A stretch of 28,741 nt of DNA, taken from Chara braunii (lineage: Eukaryota > Streptophyta > Charophyceae > Charales > Characeae). This document shows, one piece after another, positions 17,454 through 27,753 of this stretch; the stretch's first letter is position 1; each line of letters begins with the position of its first letter. Below the pieces are notes generated by a model that was not told the DNA's origin, searched no databases, and worked only from the letters and a program-made list of their open reading frames with translations. The position numbers and the translations under genes are program-made. The stretch is taken from positions 1,378,015-1,406,755 of the forward strand of contig BFEA01000039.1 of the NCBI GenBank assembly GCA_003427395.1. The letters run 5' to 3'.

Positions 17454-20400
17454 AGTTACCTGCGTGTCACGAACATCAACGGACTGGCCTCCATTTTAGA
17501 CAGCCCAATCAAATGGAGGAGCCTCACCGAAACCATAGGATGGTTAGGACCCTACCCCCTAGACATAACATGCCTCAAGGAAACACACCGAACCGATAGT
17601 AGTGAACACAACAAAGTACAATTAGCCCTCATCAAAAACTAACCTTTGTCAAATTGGCCTTATGGGCCCAAGCTACAGAAAACAGCTCAGCAAGAATTGT
17701 CGTCCTCTTCCATCAAAAATCGATCGTCGGCGAAGCAATAAAAATACAGAATGTCAACCAAGACAATACTTCAGGCAGGTGGATCAAAATGAACATCAAA
17801 TTCAAAGAAGAAGAGATGTCCATCATAGGGATTTACGGTCTAAACACCACAAGAGAAAACGGTCCGAACACACCACAAGATCAAACCCCTTTCCTACTCA
17901 CGATTGGACAACTCATCCCCACACTCACACCCACCATCATCATGGAGATTGGAACTCAGTTCAGAACCCAACCTGGAAAAAAAATCACATTCTCAAGATC
18001 CCACACCTCAATTTAACAATGTAGACATAAACAGTTTTATGACTCGGGAAAACCTAACAGACTCATTCCGCCTCCTATAACCAGTATATAAGAGATACTT
18101 CTGGATCAGAAAAACCTCACTGGGTCGAAGATCATTCTCCATAATTGACTTCTTTCTCGCATCAGAATCACTCTCAGGGGCCATACAAGACTGTACCATC
18201 CACGACAATCCGTGTCACAAGGGACTGGACCACAAAGTCATATACCTAGCCCTCAGACTAACCAAGGAGAGTTACATAGGTACAAGCTTCTACCACTTTA
18301 ACAATGCCCACCTCACTAGCCAATCATTTCAATCCGAGCTTCAGACATTACTAACCATATAAGCACAACTACAACCCAATGAGGACATATACACTAAATT
18401 CCCCCAGATTATCAAGAATATTAGCATAAAAACAATACAAATATTCAGAAGACTAGCAACACAAAGAAAAGAAAGAGAGGAGACCTTAAGGAACGCGATA
18501 GAAATACCAAAATTGTACCTACAGAAACATCCGAACTCATAATTTTATACAGAAGTACTTGATAAATCCAAGGAAGAACTAACGTACTGTATTAAACAAA
18601 AAAAAGCTCAACGGTCTCCAGTAAAGAGCAGGAGTAGAAAACTGGGAACTGAAAAATGTAAAAAAAAAAATTCACAAGATCAAAGTCAACTCCCGAAACT
18701 CCAAAATAAAATGTCTACAAGATGAGAATTGAAACCCAGCCACAAAAACAACAAAGCTAGTCACCATAGTAACCACCTTCTACAAAGAACTGTACACATC
18801 TAAAACCCCGGTGGGCGGCAACAATGCAACTAACACAGCAAGAGAAAAATTATTAACCCACCGCGATCATTCCTTCTCAACAGAATCGACGAAAACACTA
18901 TAGATGAACCCATAACGTTAGAACAACTTCACAAAGCCCTCAATGATCTCAAACCCAATAAATCCCCAGGTAGAGATGGCCTCTCCAAGGAATTGTTGAC
19001 AGCATGCTAGCACACCCTAGGCCCACTCCTCCTTCGGTTCCTCACAAGAGTCTGGGAGGAAGAACCTCTAGGCCCATACCTGAGTACGGGGGTGGTGACA
19101 CTCCTATACAAAAAGGGAAACGGAGAGAGCATAAAGAACTACAGACCCATACCACTACTAAATGTAACATACAAAATCTTAGCCAAACTCCTAGCCACCA
19201 TAATAAACCGGATTACAAAAGGATGTTTTCACCTAGACCAGACAGGGTTCATTCCAGGTGGACTCATATTAGACAATGTAATGTCTCTCCATGAATCCAC
19301 ACGAATAATAACTCAAAAACGTACCGCAATGGTCATCCTCTTCTTCGATTTCGAAAAAACATATGACCAAGTTAACTAGGATTTCCTTCATGCCAGCATG
19401 GTAAAAATGGGAGTATGCCTGATCTTATGAAAATGGGTGAGAATATTTTGTAATGACGCTTAAGGGATAGTACAGGTCAACAACTTCCTCTCGAACCCCT
19501 GTCGAATGACAAGGTCAATAAGACAAGGGGACCCACTAGCAGCACCGATCTTCCTTTTCGTCATGGGAGGTCATTGCCACCTTCATGAGAAAACTTATTC
19601 ATTGAGAGGATCGAGAACATCAAAGACGAATGAGGTCAACCCCTTCGTATCCCTACCACACTCCTATTCGCGGATGATCTAACAGTACTTATTATGGCAT
19701 CAAACTCTTCCTTCCAAGCGCTGACAAGAGCAATGCAAACATTTCAATTGGCCTCATAAAGAAAGTTATCTAGACAAAAACAATAGGATGGTGGATCGCA
19801 GAAACACCCCCCCCTATAGAGCTAACCCCGCCAAGATTACAGTGGACAGATCCAGATTCACCCATCCATTTTTCGGTCATCAACCTCAATCTCAAAGGAT
19901 GTCACCAGGCATTGGCAGCAACATTCTTGTATTCAATGGTTAATAGAATGCACACTTGGAAAACCATGCATACTTCCCTATTAGGCATGGTATTGGCGTT
20001 CAACAATTCGATCCTAGCAATGATATGGTATTCCACCTCCATCTCGTTCGCAACCACCGGCTTCCAAACCAATTGAGGAAAAAAATAGCAGCATTCCTAT
20101 GGACAGGAAAGCCGGATAAGTAACACTTTATCAATAAGGTGGCCGAACAGATAATCACCAGCTCACAAATCAAAATGGGTCTAGGTCTTATAGATCCAAT
20201 CCGTCAAATTCAGGCTTTACACATCAAATGGATCATAAGATTAGCCCTACAGGACAATCTCTATTGGACCCCACTAGCCCTAAATCTTGTAAGAAAACTT
20301 GCACCATTTTCTTCTCCAACCAAAATGACAGACCTCTTCAAAAACAATCCGGCCAAGCACTCCAGGGGAGTCCAGGGAACCACCAACGACACCTCACAAA

Positions 20401-20630
20401 CCAAATCCCACACCTTGAAAATTATATTCCTAGATATCCAAACAGGTCCAAATAAGAAAGATGAAGTGCTCAAACAACCCCTCTTCGACAACCCTTTGAT
20501 CAAGAATGACAAAGGGGAATGTCTCCCACTCACCACATCAGAAACCAAATGGGGACAATGCTAGAAAAGGGAATATGGCAATCAAACACATCTGGGACGA
20601 TCCGAACCGAATCTGAAAAACTACGGTATT
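17454..20630 (+). pseudogene. LINE C ORF2: endonuclease-reverse transcriptase, 3' truncated
   Basis: The endonuclease begins with NINGLASILDSPIKWRSLTE (Trp of the usual SWN lost) and keeps ITCLKETH, MSIIGIYGLN, GDWNSVQNPTW (another frame), IIDFFLASESL and LDHKVIYL at 18228, so most catalytic positions survive across four frame changes. The linker ends in FYKELYTSKTP. The RT shows SPGRDGLSKELL, LLYKKGNGES, HLDQTGFIPGG, FFDFEKTYDQVN (about 19343-19376), RQGDPLAAPIFLF and FADDLTVLI at 19667. RT stops occur at 19008 (TAG), 19377 (TAG), 19428 (TGA) and 19461 (TAA). An extra G near 19566 shifts the frame. The post-RT region (AAFLWTGKPDK, LALNLVRKLAPF, KDEVLKQPLFDNPLIKNDKG) ends near 20630. Confidence 0.85.
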
Positions 20631-20634
20631 GAGT

Positions 20635-21850
20635 ATTTTATCCATTCGTTTTAAGCGTAGCTATGGTTCTTTGGCCTGTACTGTGATGCAGATACTCATT
20701 TTATTGAAGGTTCGACTATTCTCAGCCTGATCCATCGGTTTATGACACAACTTTATGTGCTTTTGCACATCAACCCAAAACCTTAGCCCGTGTGATTTTT
20801 ACCCAAATTTCTTTTAGATGGTCATTCTAAAGGATTGAGTATCTTTATGTGGGAGAAGAAAAACGATTGGGGCTTGTATGCATAAGGCAGGGTAAGTGTC
20901 GCAGGCAACAGTGAAGTTGACTACATTAGTGTGTGACATGTTGCTGTTGAATTTTGTGATCGCAGACGTGCAAGAAATATGATGGATTGGATCTCGATGA
21001 TTGTCTGTGTTTGTGAGAGTGCGGATGGACAAGCCACATTAGAGATTGTGGGAGTGATTACCTGACTTCACACAATCCCTTCGTTTAAATGATTCAACTT
21101 TTGTTTTTTTATGCGCGGCTATCATAGTCAAGCGAATGCGCGCGTTAAATTTAGGTTTAATGTCTTGATAAATCGCTTGCATGTGCACGTGCGATAATTT
21201 ACATTCCTTGTTGGGAGTGGTTTGGTGGGATGTCGATGTTTTAGACCAGAAGGTTGAGGTGTCGCAGATTGCAGCACCCAACTTCTTGTTAGTAAAGCAA
21301 CCCCTACCACTCTTTTGCGCAAGGTGCAGAAGAGGGTAAGATGCGCAACCGCATTTGCAATTATTTAGCATAAGAGGAATAACCCCTCAAGACACATGTC
21401 AGCTGACACTTGAGTGTCCATTGCGACCCTCGAAACCATTGAGGAATCGCGTGGTAATGGGCACCACATAGTACGTCGTCAATATGAGAGCTCGTGTTTT
21501 TACACATGATTGATTGTTGTAACAACGCAAACGTCATTGTGCTATTTATACCAAGTCTCGCATGCAACATTTAACTGCCCAGTACCGAAATAGTTATGAG
21601 ACGAATAAAAAAAGGGACTCCGCACAAGTTTTACTCTAATTCAAGTTTTTTTTTATAACGAGCATCGAGTTAGATTAGTTGTCGTAGTCAACCGGCGTAC
21701 GGTCGCACTTGGGAGATCAGCGCCCCAAATGTCGATTCGAGCACGGGTTCGGTAGGGGGGTGGGGGTGGTAACAAGGGAGGGGGTCATACATAGAGGATG
21801 TTGGACAAGTGGACGGGGGCCGCGGTGGGGAAGGTAGGATGGGACATGGA
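20635..21850. other. Unassigned DNA, possibly single-copy flank
   Basis: This stretch shows no LINE motif, poly(A) tail or RNA gene that I recognise, and its composition is balanced. Several frames of 65-110 codons exist on the minus strand (for example 21039-21371), but none has a recognisable domain. It separates the broken 3' end of LINE C from the nad4-like fragment and LINE D. Confidence 0.5.
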
Positions 21851-21981
21851 GTCTATTCATCGTTGTTCACTACTGATTGAGTTGTATCATGCTTACCGGT
21901 GATAAGGAACCGGACTGGTGGCCTCCAGAATAGAAGGGGCTGTGCATATGCGTTTTGGGCGAAAAAAAACAAAAAAATAAT

Positions 21982-22038
21982 TCCCAATTTTAAGAGAATT
22001 CCCGCTAAGATAGTAGATCCAGCGGTGGGTGCTTCTAC
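21982..22038 (-). pseudogene. nad4: Mitochondrial nad4 fragment (NUMT-like), about 57 bp
   Basis: On the minus strand this reads VEAPTAGSTILAGILLKLG. NADH dehydrogenase subunit 4, a membrane subunit of respiratory complex I encoded in mitochondrial DNA, carries the conserved segment HVEAPTAGSVILAGILLKLG, so 18 of 19 residues agree. Nineteen residues with this specificity are very unlikely to match by chance. The similarity ends abruptly on both sides: the preceding His is not present and the following residues are IIFLFFF rather than the expected continuation. It is therefore a short non-functional insert, probably captured during break repair. It lies at the 3' side of LINE D. Confidence 0.85.
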
Positions 22039-22059
22039 AAGTCTCGTGGCACGATTTCT

Positions 22060-23240
22060 TGAAGTAAGTTCTGACTTTTTCCCTTTGGAATTTTTTTTTT
22101 GCCATGGTCTCCTTCGTCTCATGTTTCTTTACCTTTGCCTGCACCCTCTATGCTTCTGCCTGGGACTCCATATATTGTGGTAGGTGGTCCCTGGGACCGT
22201 CGTTCAGTTTTCGGTCCCATTCTTCCAGTGCAGCCAACAGTCTATTGACTGCAAATTTTCTTTCTCTTGAGTGGATGATGGAGAACTTCGCTCTTTCTCT
22301 TTTCCTGGCAACCCCTTCATTAAACCCATTAACCATAGACTGCTCAATGTGTTTTTATGTGACCCAGTGTTCCCAAAATGTTTTGACGAGGCTCTTGGAT
22401 GTGTTGAGCTTTAGGAGGATGCATTAAATTTGTAGAAATTAGGGCCCCTTTCTATCTGAGCATGATAAGAGAAACCTGGCACAACAGCTCTACGATCGAA
22501 TGATTTGCATGGGCAGAAGCCCATGATATCTGGTATTGTTAAGATCCCCGCCAGTTCTTGCGAAATCAGGAAGAGGTTGATTCTTGGATTAGACAGGTCG
22601 GCTCCCCCCCTCTATCTTACACGCGTGTATGCCCGTTCGGTCGGGTGCAGTATACGATACGGATCCTTCAGTTGTAGTGTGGCCATGAGTCTTGCCATTA
22701 TGTCGACATCTGGAGGTATGTTTGCTATTGGCTCATGTCTCTGGGAGCTTGAGCGTCTGCCCATTATGGGATCCGGGGTGATATTGAAATCTCCTGCTAG
22801 GATAAGCGGTTGACCAGTCGGCACTTGGTAATGGTTGTGCAAGAACTGAACCCTCTCCAAAGGGTCATTCGGGCCATATAGACTCACTATAGATAATTCT
22901 TCTTCCCTGTTTTGATCTTCACATACACCCCATCTTCCCTCCTTTCAGTCGTAGTCATATTCTTTGGGTGTGATCCTGGAGGAAGGGGGGATCCGTATGG
23001 CAACTACCGCTGATGTTGTTGTTGGGACCGGGCTGAGAAGGAGGTGTATGGCCCGACCTTTCTTTCCTTGGCCATATGTCCGGGAGACTGTGAGAGGTCG
23101 GTTTCCTGGAGGCAGATCACAGCCAGCCAGCTCTCGGTCCCCTCCTCTTTTAGCAACTTCCAGATGGACTTTTTTTTGTCTGACGACGCTTGAGCGAGGC
23201 TGTTGCGGTTTAGGGACCAGATGTTGAGGTCAGGCAAGGC
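22060..23240 (-). pseudogene. LINE D ORF2 fragment: AP-endonuclease-like domain and linker
   Basis: Reading down from 23237: LPDLNIWSLNRNSLAQ (where SWNVNGL is usual), SIWKLLKEEG and VICLQETDLS, which keeps the catalytic Glu. After a frame change come ELSIVSLYGPND and LILAGDFNITPDP (about 22880-22790). After another change come INLFLISQELAGILTIPD and CKSFDRRAVV, where SDH would be expected, so the catalytic His is lost. The linker continues with SLVKTFWEHW, EGVARKRERAKFSIIHSRER and LLAALEEWDRKL (to about 22148), ending near 22060. The domain would nick target DNA for priming; this copy is inactive. Confidence 0.8.
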
Positions 23241-23399
23241 AACTTTCCTAGTCCAATCAGCCAGGCGCCTCAGCGGTCGGGGGACCTTAGGGGAGGAGGG
23301 GGGGGTTGGCGAAGGTGATCGGTATAGTGCGCACTCCCTGTTCTGCCTGTTCTGCCCCGTCGAGAAATGATTGGCCTGCATATTGAAATCTCTTTGGTC

Positions 23400-23668
23400 C
23401 TGTTCCAACTTGGCAATGGGAAGAGTTTGATCGCCGGGAGGAGGAGCGTCCTTTCCAGTTGTATGTTCTGTTGTTTTTTTCCACGGATGGTGAGCACTGT
23501 CATCCCCAGCAGAAAGTCCTTCACAGGCATCTCGTTCTCAAAGTCATCCTCTGAGTCTGGTTCTTCTATCTGTTTTTGCCCTTTGTCTTCGTTGTCCGGT
23601 TCTGCCTCCGAGTCGAAGAGGAGGTCCAGAACTTGTGCTGCAATGGGGCAGGAAGATGATAATGGCAC
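23400..23668 (-). pseudogene. LINE D acidic segment upstream of endonuclease
   Basis: The frame reads VLDLLFDSEAEPDNEDKGQK, then EEPDSEDDFENEMPVKDFLL and MTVLTIRGKKQQNIQLERTL. Its acidic character and position just before the endonuclease resemble the acidic segment at 5880-6000 in LINE B. It is probably the C-terminal end of an ORF1-like protein. The frame then enters proline-rich sequence before the endonuclease in a different frame. Confidence 0.5.
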
Positions 23669-23844
23669 ACAGTGGCCAGGCTGTATTGCCAGCAGGGCTG
23701 GTCGGATCCTGTGCAGTCCTAGAGTGTGAACCGTTGCCAGTTGTCCCTCTTGTCTGCACCCCTGCAGTCCTCAGGTGATCTCCTCGACATGGTATGATGC
23801 ACCGACATGGTACCACCCAATCCAAGCAGTTGCCCGCCGCAGGT

Positions 23845-24555
23845 CTTTTTTTTTTTTCTTTTTTTTTTTCAAACAGTCCCTCCAGTGCTAGCGATGCTGT
23901 TTAGAGCAGACATCGCTAGCACCTGGGGAGAGGCTCCATCTATTGGTGGGGAGCATCACCTGCTGGAAAACGGGTCATGCGTCCCTTACACAGTTTGATA
24001 CAGTATGATACATAAAAGGAAAATTGGATGGTGTCTGGAGGGTGCCTGCCAGCATTGATTGCTCTGGAATCNAGAGGATTGANTGAGCAGGTGTGAACAT
24101 GACCCGAAACCGTGGAACTGAAAGCTGGTGGTCCCCATCTCCCTCTCCAACCCTGGCCCGGTCAGGGTTCCGGGAGGAGCCACTGGGGGGCACCAGTGGG
24201 TACTCCTTCCGTCTCCCTGCCCATCCTCCAAAAGAACCTACACTTCAACACTGTCCTCCGTCGGTCCTGCCCTGATGCCACACACCCACACTGGCAGCGG
24301 GTCATGCGTCCCTTACACAGTTTGATACAGTATGATACATAAAAGGAAAATTGGATGGTGTCTGGAGGGTGCCTGCCAGCATTGATTGCTCTGGAATCNA
24401 GAGGATTGANTGAGCAGGTGTGAACATGACCCGAAACCGTGGAACTGAAAGCTGGTGGTCCCCATCTCCCTCTCCAACCCTGTGCCCAGTCAGGGTACAC
24501 TTCGACACTGTCCTCCGTCGGCCCTGCCCTGATGCCACACACCCACACTGGCAGC
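23845..24555 (-). mobile_element. SINE-like retroposon family 1, copy with duplicated head
   Basis: On the minus strand the element ends in an A-rich tail (23845-23869 as T/C on plus), preceded by a perfect 12-bp stem (arms 23911-23922 and 23885-23896, 14-nt loop) and by the 49-nt block 23925-23973 identical to the LINE B copy. Upstream on the minus strand lies a head of about 327 bp (23972-24298) and a second, shorter copy of that head (24299-24555) lacking about 70 bp. The head carries CCACTGGTG and CCCCCCAG, also found in the LINE B copy. Four single N bases occur, two per unit. It is non-coding; frames here are spurious. Confidence 0.75.
23972..24555. repeat. 327-bp tandem duplication with N bases at equal positions
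   Basis: Unit 1 (23972-24298) and unit 2 (24299-24555) are nearly identical, both starting GGGTCATGCGTCCC and ending near CACACTGGCAGC. The N bases are at 24072 and 24083 in unit 1 and 24399 and 24410 in unit 2, exactly 327 bp apart. Unit 2 lacks about 70 bp (TCCGGGAGGAGCC... of unit 1). Confidence 0.95.
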
Positions 24556-25040
24556 GAATTTGAAGCATTGCAGAGTGAAGCAAAATAGAACTAGTAAAAT
24601 GGATAACCCAGACTAAAACGAACTAAAGAAACAGACTGAGGCTGAAAGACAAACACAGTCTAAACTAAATAAACCTGACTACAACACAAAATGTCTGAAA
24701 CACAAGCTAAAAGGCGAACCAGAAAAGCAGAAAAGCAGATGAAAAAGGCAGACTGAACTGGCTAGACTGAGTGAAGAAAGACTGAAATTGAGCAGGTGGG
24801 GATGGAAAGGAGGTGGTTGGGAATTGTGTGTGTGGGGGGGGGGGGGAAGAGGTCCTCTTCACCCTGTTACTGGCACCGGATTCCTGCTGCTACATGCTGG
24901 CTCCCCCCCTCCCCAGTCTCTATCTAACAATGCACAGACAATGCACAGACGAAAAAGTCAGGTGGGTTCTGAAACCTTGCGGTAGAATAGAAATTCAGTT
25001 TGTGTCCCTCATGGGCGCCGGACGACAGGCCGACAATGCT
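24556..25040. other. No recognised gene; A/G-rich and G-run DNA
   Basis: 24580-24800 is A-rich with repeated AGACTGA/AAACTRA-like words. 24827-24846 is G-rich (TGTGTGG then a G-run). No coding or RNA feature is recognised. Confidence 0.5.
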
Positions 25041-25050
25041 GCGAGGCAGG

Positions 25051-25669
25051 TGTGAGTGATGTGAACTGTGGGGCGGACACGATGTGGCATTCTGTGTGTA
25101 CTTGTGGGAGTGATGTAGTCGGTGAGGCCGGCGTGATGTGTTGTTTCACCTTCGGTTTTGTCCTGTAGTTGTACGAGTGATGTGAACTGAGGGCGGGGCA
25201 TGCTGCGTTGTTTTGCATTTGTTATTTGGATTCTGTCCTGCAAGAACCTTACCACACCACTCCGGGAATGTGCAAATCATCAAAAACATATAAAGATACA
25301 CCCGCCACAGGATTTGTCTTTGCCACATTCTGTGAGTGATGTGGCGATGCCCTGAGGGTGGAATTGACATCATCTGTGGGGTCTCACTCCAGTGAATCAG
25401 TGTCACTTTCGTCATTTGTCGTTTTGTGCCCTCCTCTGTTTTTACTTTTTTGTCCTGTACTTGTGCGAGTGATCTGTGGGGCGGGCTTGATGTGTCATTC
25501 CACATGTACTTGTGGGAGTGATGTTATTGGTGAGGCGGGCGCGATGTGTTTTTTTTCACCTTTGTTTTTCCAGTTTTGTTCTGTAGTTGTGGGAGTGATG
25601 TGAACTGTGGGGGGGGAGCCATGATGCATTGTTTCACGTTTGTCTTTTCAAATTCTGTCCTGCAAAAGT
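25051..25669 (+). repeat. Satellite-like repeat: block repeated about 405 bp apart
   Basis: Block 1 (25051-25243) and block 2 (25456-25669) share the same series of subunits. Each subunit begins with a variant of TGTASTTGTGGGAGTGATGT and contains GGTGAGGCGGGCG or GTGAACTGTGGGG, then GATGTGTTGTTTCACCTTTG and TTCTGTCCTGCAA. Subunits are about 50-80 bp. The spacer (25244-25455) holds one more diverged subunit near 25330. This looks like a decayed higher-order tandem array; the frames inside it are spurious. Confidence 0.75.
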
Positions 25670-25871
25670 TTTGCCATTCTCACACACGTGTAGCAAAACA
25701 GCAAAATTTGCCTCATTTGCCAATCGCGGTTTGCCATTTTTTATTTTTTATTTTTTTTGCCATCTTGCTGTGTTGCGCAGTCACACAGGGATAGCAACAG
25801 GCTTCAGGTTTCATGTGGTGGTGAAGGTATCTATTTCTTGACGGAGCTGCTCTGTTTGGAGGTATCGGTAA

Positions 25872-26475
25872 GCCGATGCCAGTACGACACTGGTCGGTGC
25901 TGGGACGCAGCCAAGTAACCTGTATCGTAGGAGCATGAGGCTTGGTAGAGAGATCTGGGGTTTTACTGTAGGGGCGGGCATGCTAGTGGCTATTCGGGAA
26001 CTGCTGCCAGATCAACGACGGGCGGAGCTGGGGCGGGTTACACTGCCCTGTAGCCAAGTGAGGTCGGGGATAGGTCTGGTGGTGAGAAAATGGGAGTTTT
26101 GTGGGGATATGGATAGGATAACACTGTCACTTGATTTGTAGGTGTTTGGGAGAGGTTGGGGCAAGAGGTTATTCATGGGTGTCATTTTAAAAAAATCAAA
26201 GTAAAAATAAAATTAGATTATATTGTAATCACTAATTATCCGAGCTTTTAAGCTTATCTTACTTTTTTCTATCCTAGGCATCATTTCAGTTTCCTTTTAT
26301 ATCAGATACAAGAGTTTAGAGGCGGTAGAAGTCTGGCTGACGCCCTATAAAGTTGTGGTGCTTTGTGCTCTTGGTTTGCCAATGTCAGATCGACGCTGGT
26401 CGGAGCTGGGGTGTTGAGTCACTTGCTTGTGGCAGCAGCATGAGGCCTGGTAGAAAGGTCTGGGAATTCATCGAG
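25872..26475 (+). repeat. Two diverged direct repeats about 505 bp apart
   Basis: The segment starting 25872 (GCCGATGCCAGTACGACACT, GGTCGGTGCTGGG, AGCATGAGGCTTGGTAGAGA) recurs from 26378 (GCCAATGTCAGATCGACGCT, GGTCGGAGCTGGG, AGCATGAGGCCTGGTAGAAA). A third partial copy near 26003 contains GCCAGATCAACGACGGGCGG. The intervening DNA (26160-26340) is AT-rich. No coding is evident. Confidence 0.65.
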
Positions 26476-26670
26476 GGAGGAAGGCAATCCAGTGGCAAAT
26501 TTGGGGGGGCTGCCATGACAACCTATGGGGCCGGGTATAGTTTTGGTAGTCAAAACACGACAGCTATGGATGATATGGCGTTTGGAGTGTTATGTCTGGT
26601 ATAGGGGAGGCTAGGAGTTGCTCATGGATTGAGAGGTCAGGTTTTGCTTATGTAGATCATCGCTTTTTCT

Positions 26671-26760
26671 CATCATCATCATCATCTTATAGCATTAGTA
26701 GCATCTCATGGGATGTTGAACCCGCTTAACACTGTATCTCAAGGGATGATGGACCCGCTG
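26671..26760. repeat. (CAT)n and two 23-bp direct repeats
   Basis: A short CAT microsatellite (26671-26685) is followed by TCTCATGGGATGTTGAACC...(26704) and TCTCAAGGGATGATGGACC...(26737), spaced 33 bp. Confidence 0.7.
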
Positions 26761-26989
26761 TCGAGCGCATCGGTTTCTTAGGGGGACCCTCCCGGCCGCG
26801 TCATGCAGGATTTCTGCAGGACTTCTTTTCGCAAAGCGGTGCCACTCCGGCCAACTGCGTTGGCCATACCTCTGACGAACCCCTATGACAGGATAAAGGT
26901 CACATGAGGCACAACTTACCTCTACCCGCGGGAGTTTTCACCTCTTTAGGTAGGTGTATCCCGATCGAGTTACCGAGCTACTTGAGAAA

Positions 26990-27189
26990 GCTTTTTGAGT
27001 GCAATCGCAGAGGTGGCCCAGCCGATGGCGTTTCTTGTCCGTTGTAGCATAGGGGGTACGCGCGGTCAAACTCCTTAAACCACCACTACCTCCGAGCCAG
27101 TTTTTGCCGACCCTAAATTTCACTGCGCACCGAGTTTTGTCAAGCCTGGGTCCCATTGTATTCTCTTTTTTGGTACCCGTCGGGAGAAG

Positions 27190-27261
<72 letters not shown>
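26990..27261 (+). mobile_element. SINE-like family 2, plus-strand copy with A72 tail
   Basis: The segment ends in a pure run of 72 A (27190-27261). It contains an A-box-like TGGCCCAGCCGATGG (27014-27028) and, 35 nt later, a B-box-like GGTCAAACTCC (27064-27074), spacing typical of a tRNA-type Pol III promoter. Directly after the B box is TTAAACCACCACTACCT (27075-27091), which recurs on the minus strand at 27872-27888, also next to a B-box-like site and an A-tail. It is probably a tRNA-derived SINE, but the 5' boundary is uncertain and similarity between the two copies outside this word is weak. Confidence 0.45.
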
Positions 27262-27264
<3 letters not shown>

Positions 27265-27332
27265 TTTATTAAGAAAGGGGGGTGTGGTGTTTTTGTTTAA
27301 AGAGTGGTTCTCCCCCATAAAAAAAAGGGGGA

Positions 27333-27351
27333 GGGGGGGGGGGGGGGGGGG
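27333..27351. repeat. Poly(G) run
   Basis: Nineteen G in a row following AAAAAAGGGGGA. This may be a sequencing or assembly difficulty as much as biology. Confidence 0.9.
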
Positions 27352-27373
27352 AAGGAAAAAGGGCAACACTCTT

Positions 27374-27655
27374 TGGACTTGAAGCAGTTGGATACAGAAT
27401 ATTGCGCACAAGTGAGAATATGCCTCTCAACGGGCGGTACAACCCTCAACACACTGCTGTATGAAAAAAAAAAGAAAAGAAAAAAGCAAAAACAACAACA
27501 AATATTTGGACGTAAAAGCAGTAGAGTACAGAATCTTAAGCACATGTGAGAGTGCCCCGTTGGTTGCAAGTGTCAATTGATCGTGAAAACGCCCAGCCTC
27601 GTCAGCAGAGCACTAAAACTAACTTAGGAAAAAAAAAAAAAAAAAAAAAAAAAAA
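27374..27655 (+). repeat. Two head-to-tail A-tailed units
   Basis: The unit at 27374 (GGACTTGAAGCAGTTGGATA, CAGAATATTGCGCACAAGTG, AGAATATGCC) ends in an A/G run at about 27464-27490. A diverged second copy at 27508 (GGACGTAAAAGCAGTAGAGT, ACAGAATCTTAAGCACATGT) ends in 27 A (27629-27655). The period is about 134 bp. A-tails at the end of each unit suggest repeated retroposition or tandem duplication of a small A-tailed element. Confidence 0.6.
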
Positions 27656-27753
27656 GACTATCGATGATTCCGGATAGATGCATTCCTGGAAGCACTACAG
27701 TGAGCACACTCCTTTTGTGGCTTTCCCCGACGTCATTCCCTTCAACTCTTTAG

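Larger units (their letters stand above)
14490..20630 (+). mobile_element. LINE C: long LINE with 5' region, ORF1, accessory region and ORF2, lacking its 3' end
   Basis: It belongs to the same broad family as LINEs A and B. It has about 70-bp tandem units at its 5' end (14497-14665), ORF1 with zinc knuckle (14867-15823), an accessory region (15994-17314) and ORF2 (from about 17454). Homology to LINE A ends near 20600, just after KGIWQ, so the zf-RVT motif and tail are absent. Incomplete LINE copies normally lose the 5' end, so a later deletion or rearrangement is likely. ORF1 is the best preserved among the copies; ORF2 has many stops and frameshifts. No flanking target duplication was found. 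Confidence 0.85.
22060..23830 (-). mobile_element. LINE D: diverged LINE, ORF1 end and endonuclease only
   Basis: This minus-strand LINE is clearly different from A-C. An acidic ORF1-like end (about 23668-23400) is followed by an endonuclease (about 23237-22438) and part of the linker before the RT (about 22430-22060). The RT and everything after it are missing. On its 5' side it abuts the poly(A) tail of the SINE-like element (23845-23869), and on its 3' side the nad4-like piece. Loss of the 3' portion is unusual for LINE copies and points to deletion or rearrangement. Confidence 0.75.

Noticed and set aside
21039-21371. 110-residue minus-strand frame in the unassigned region
   Set aside because: No recognisable domain, repeat-free but with overlapping frames of similar length and no supporting signals.
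26938-27411. 157-residue minus-strand frame with a long Phe run
   Set aside because: It is translated poly(T) opposite the A72 tail.
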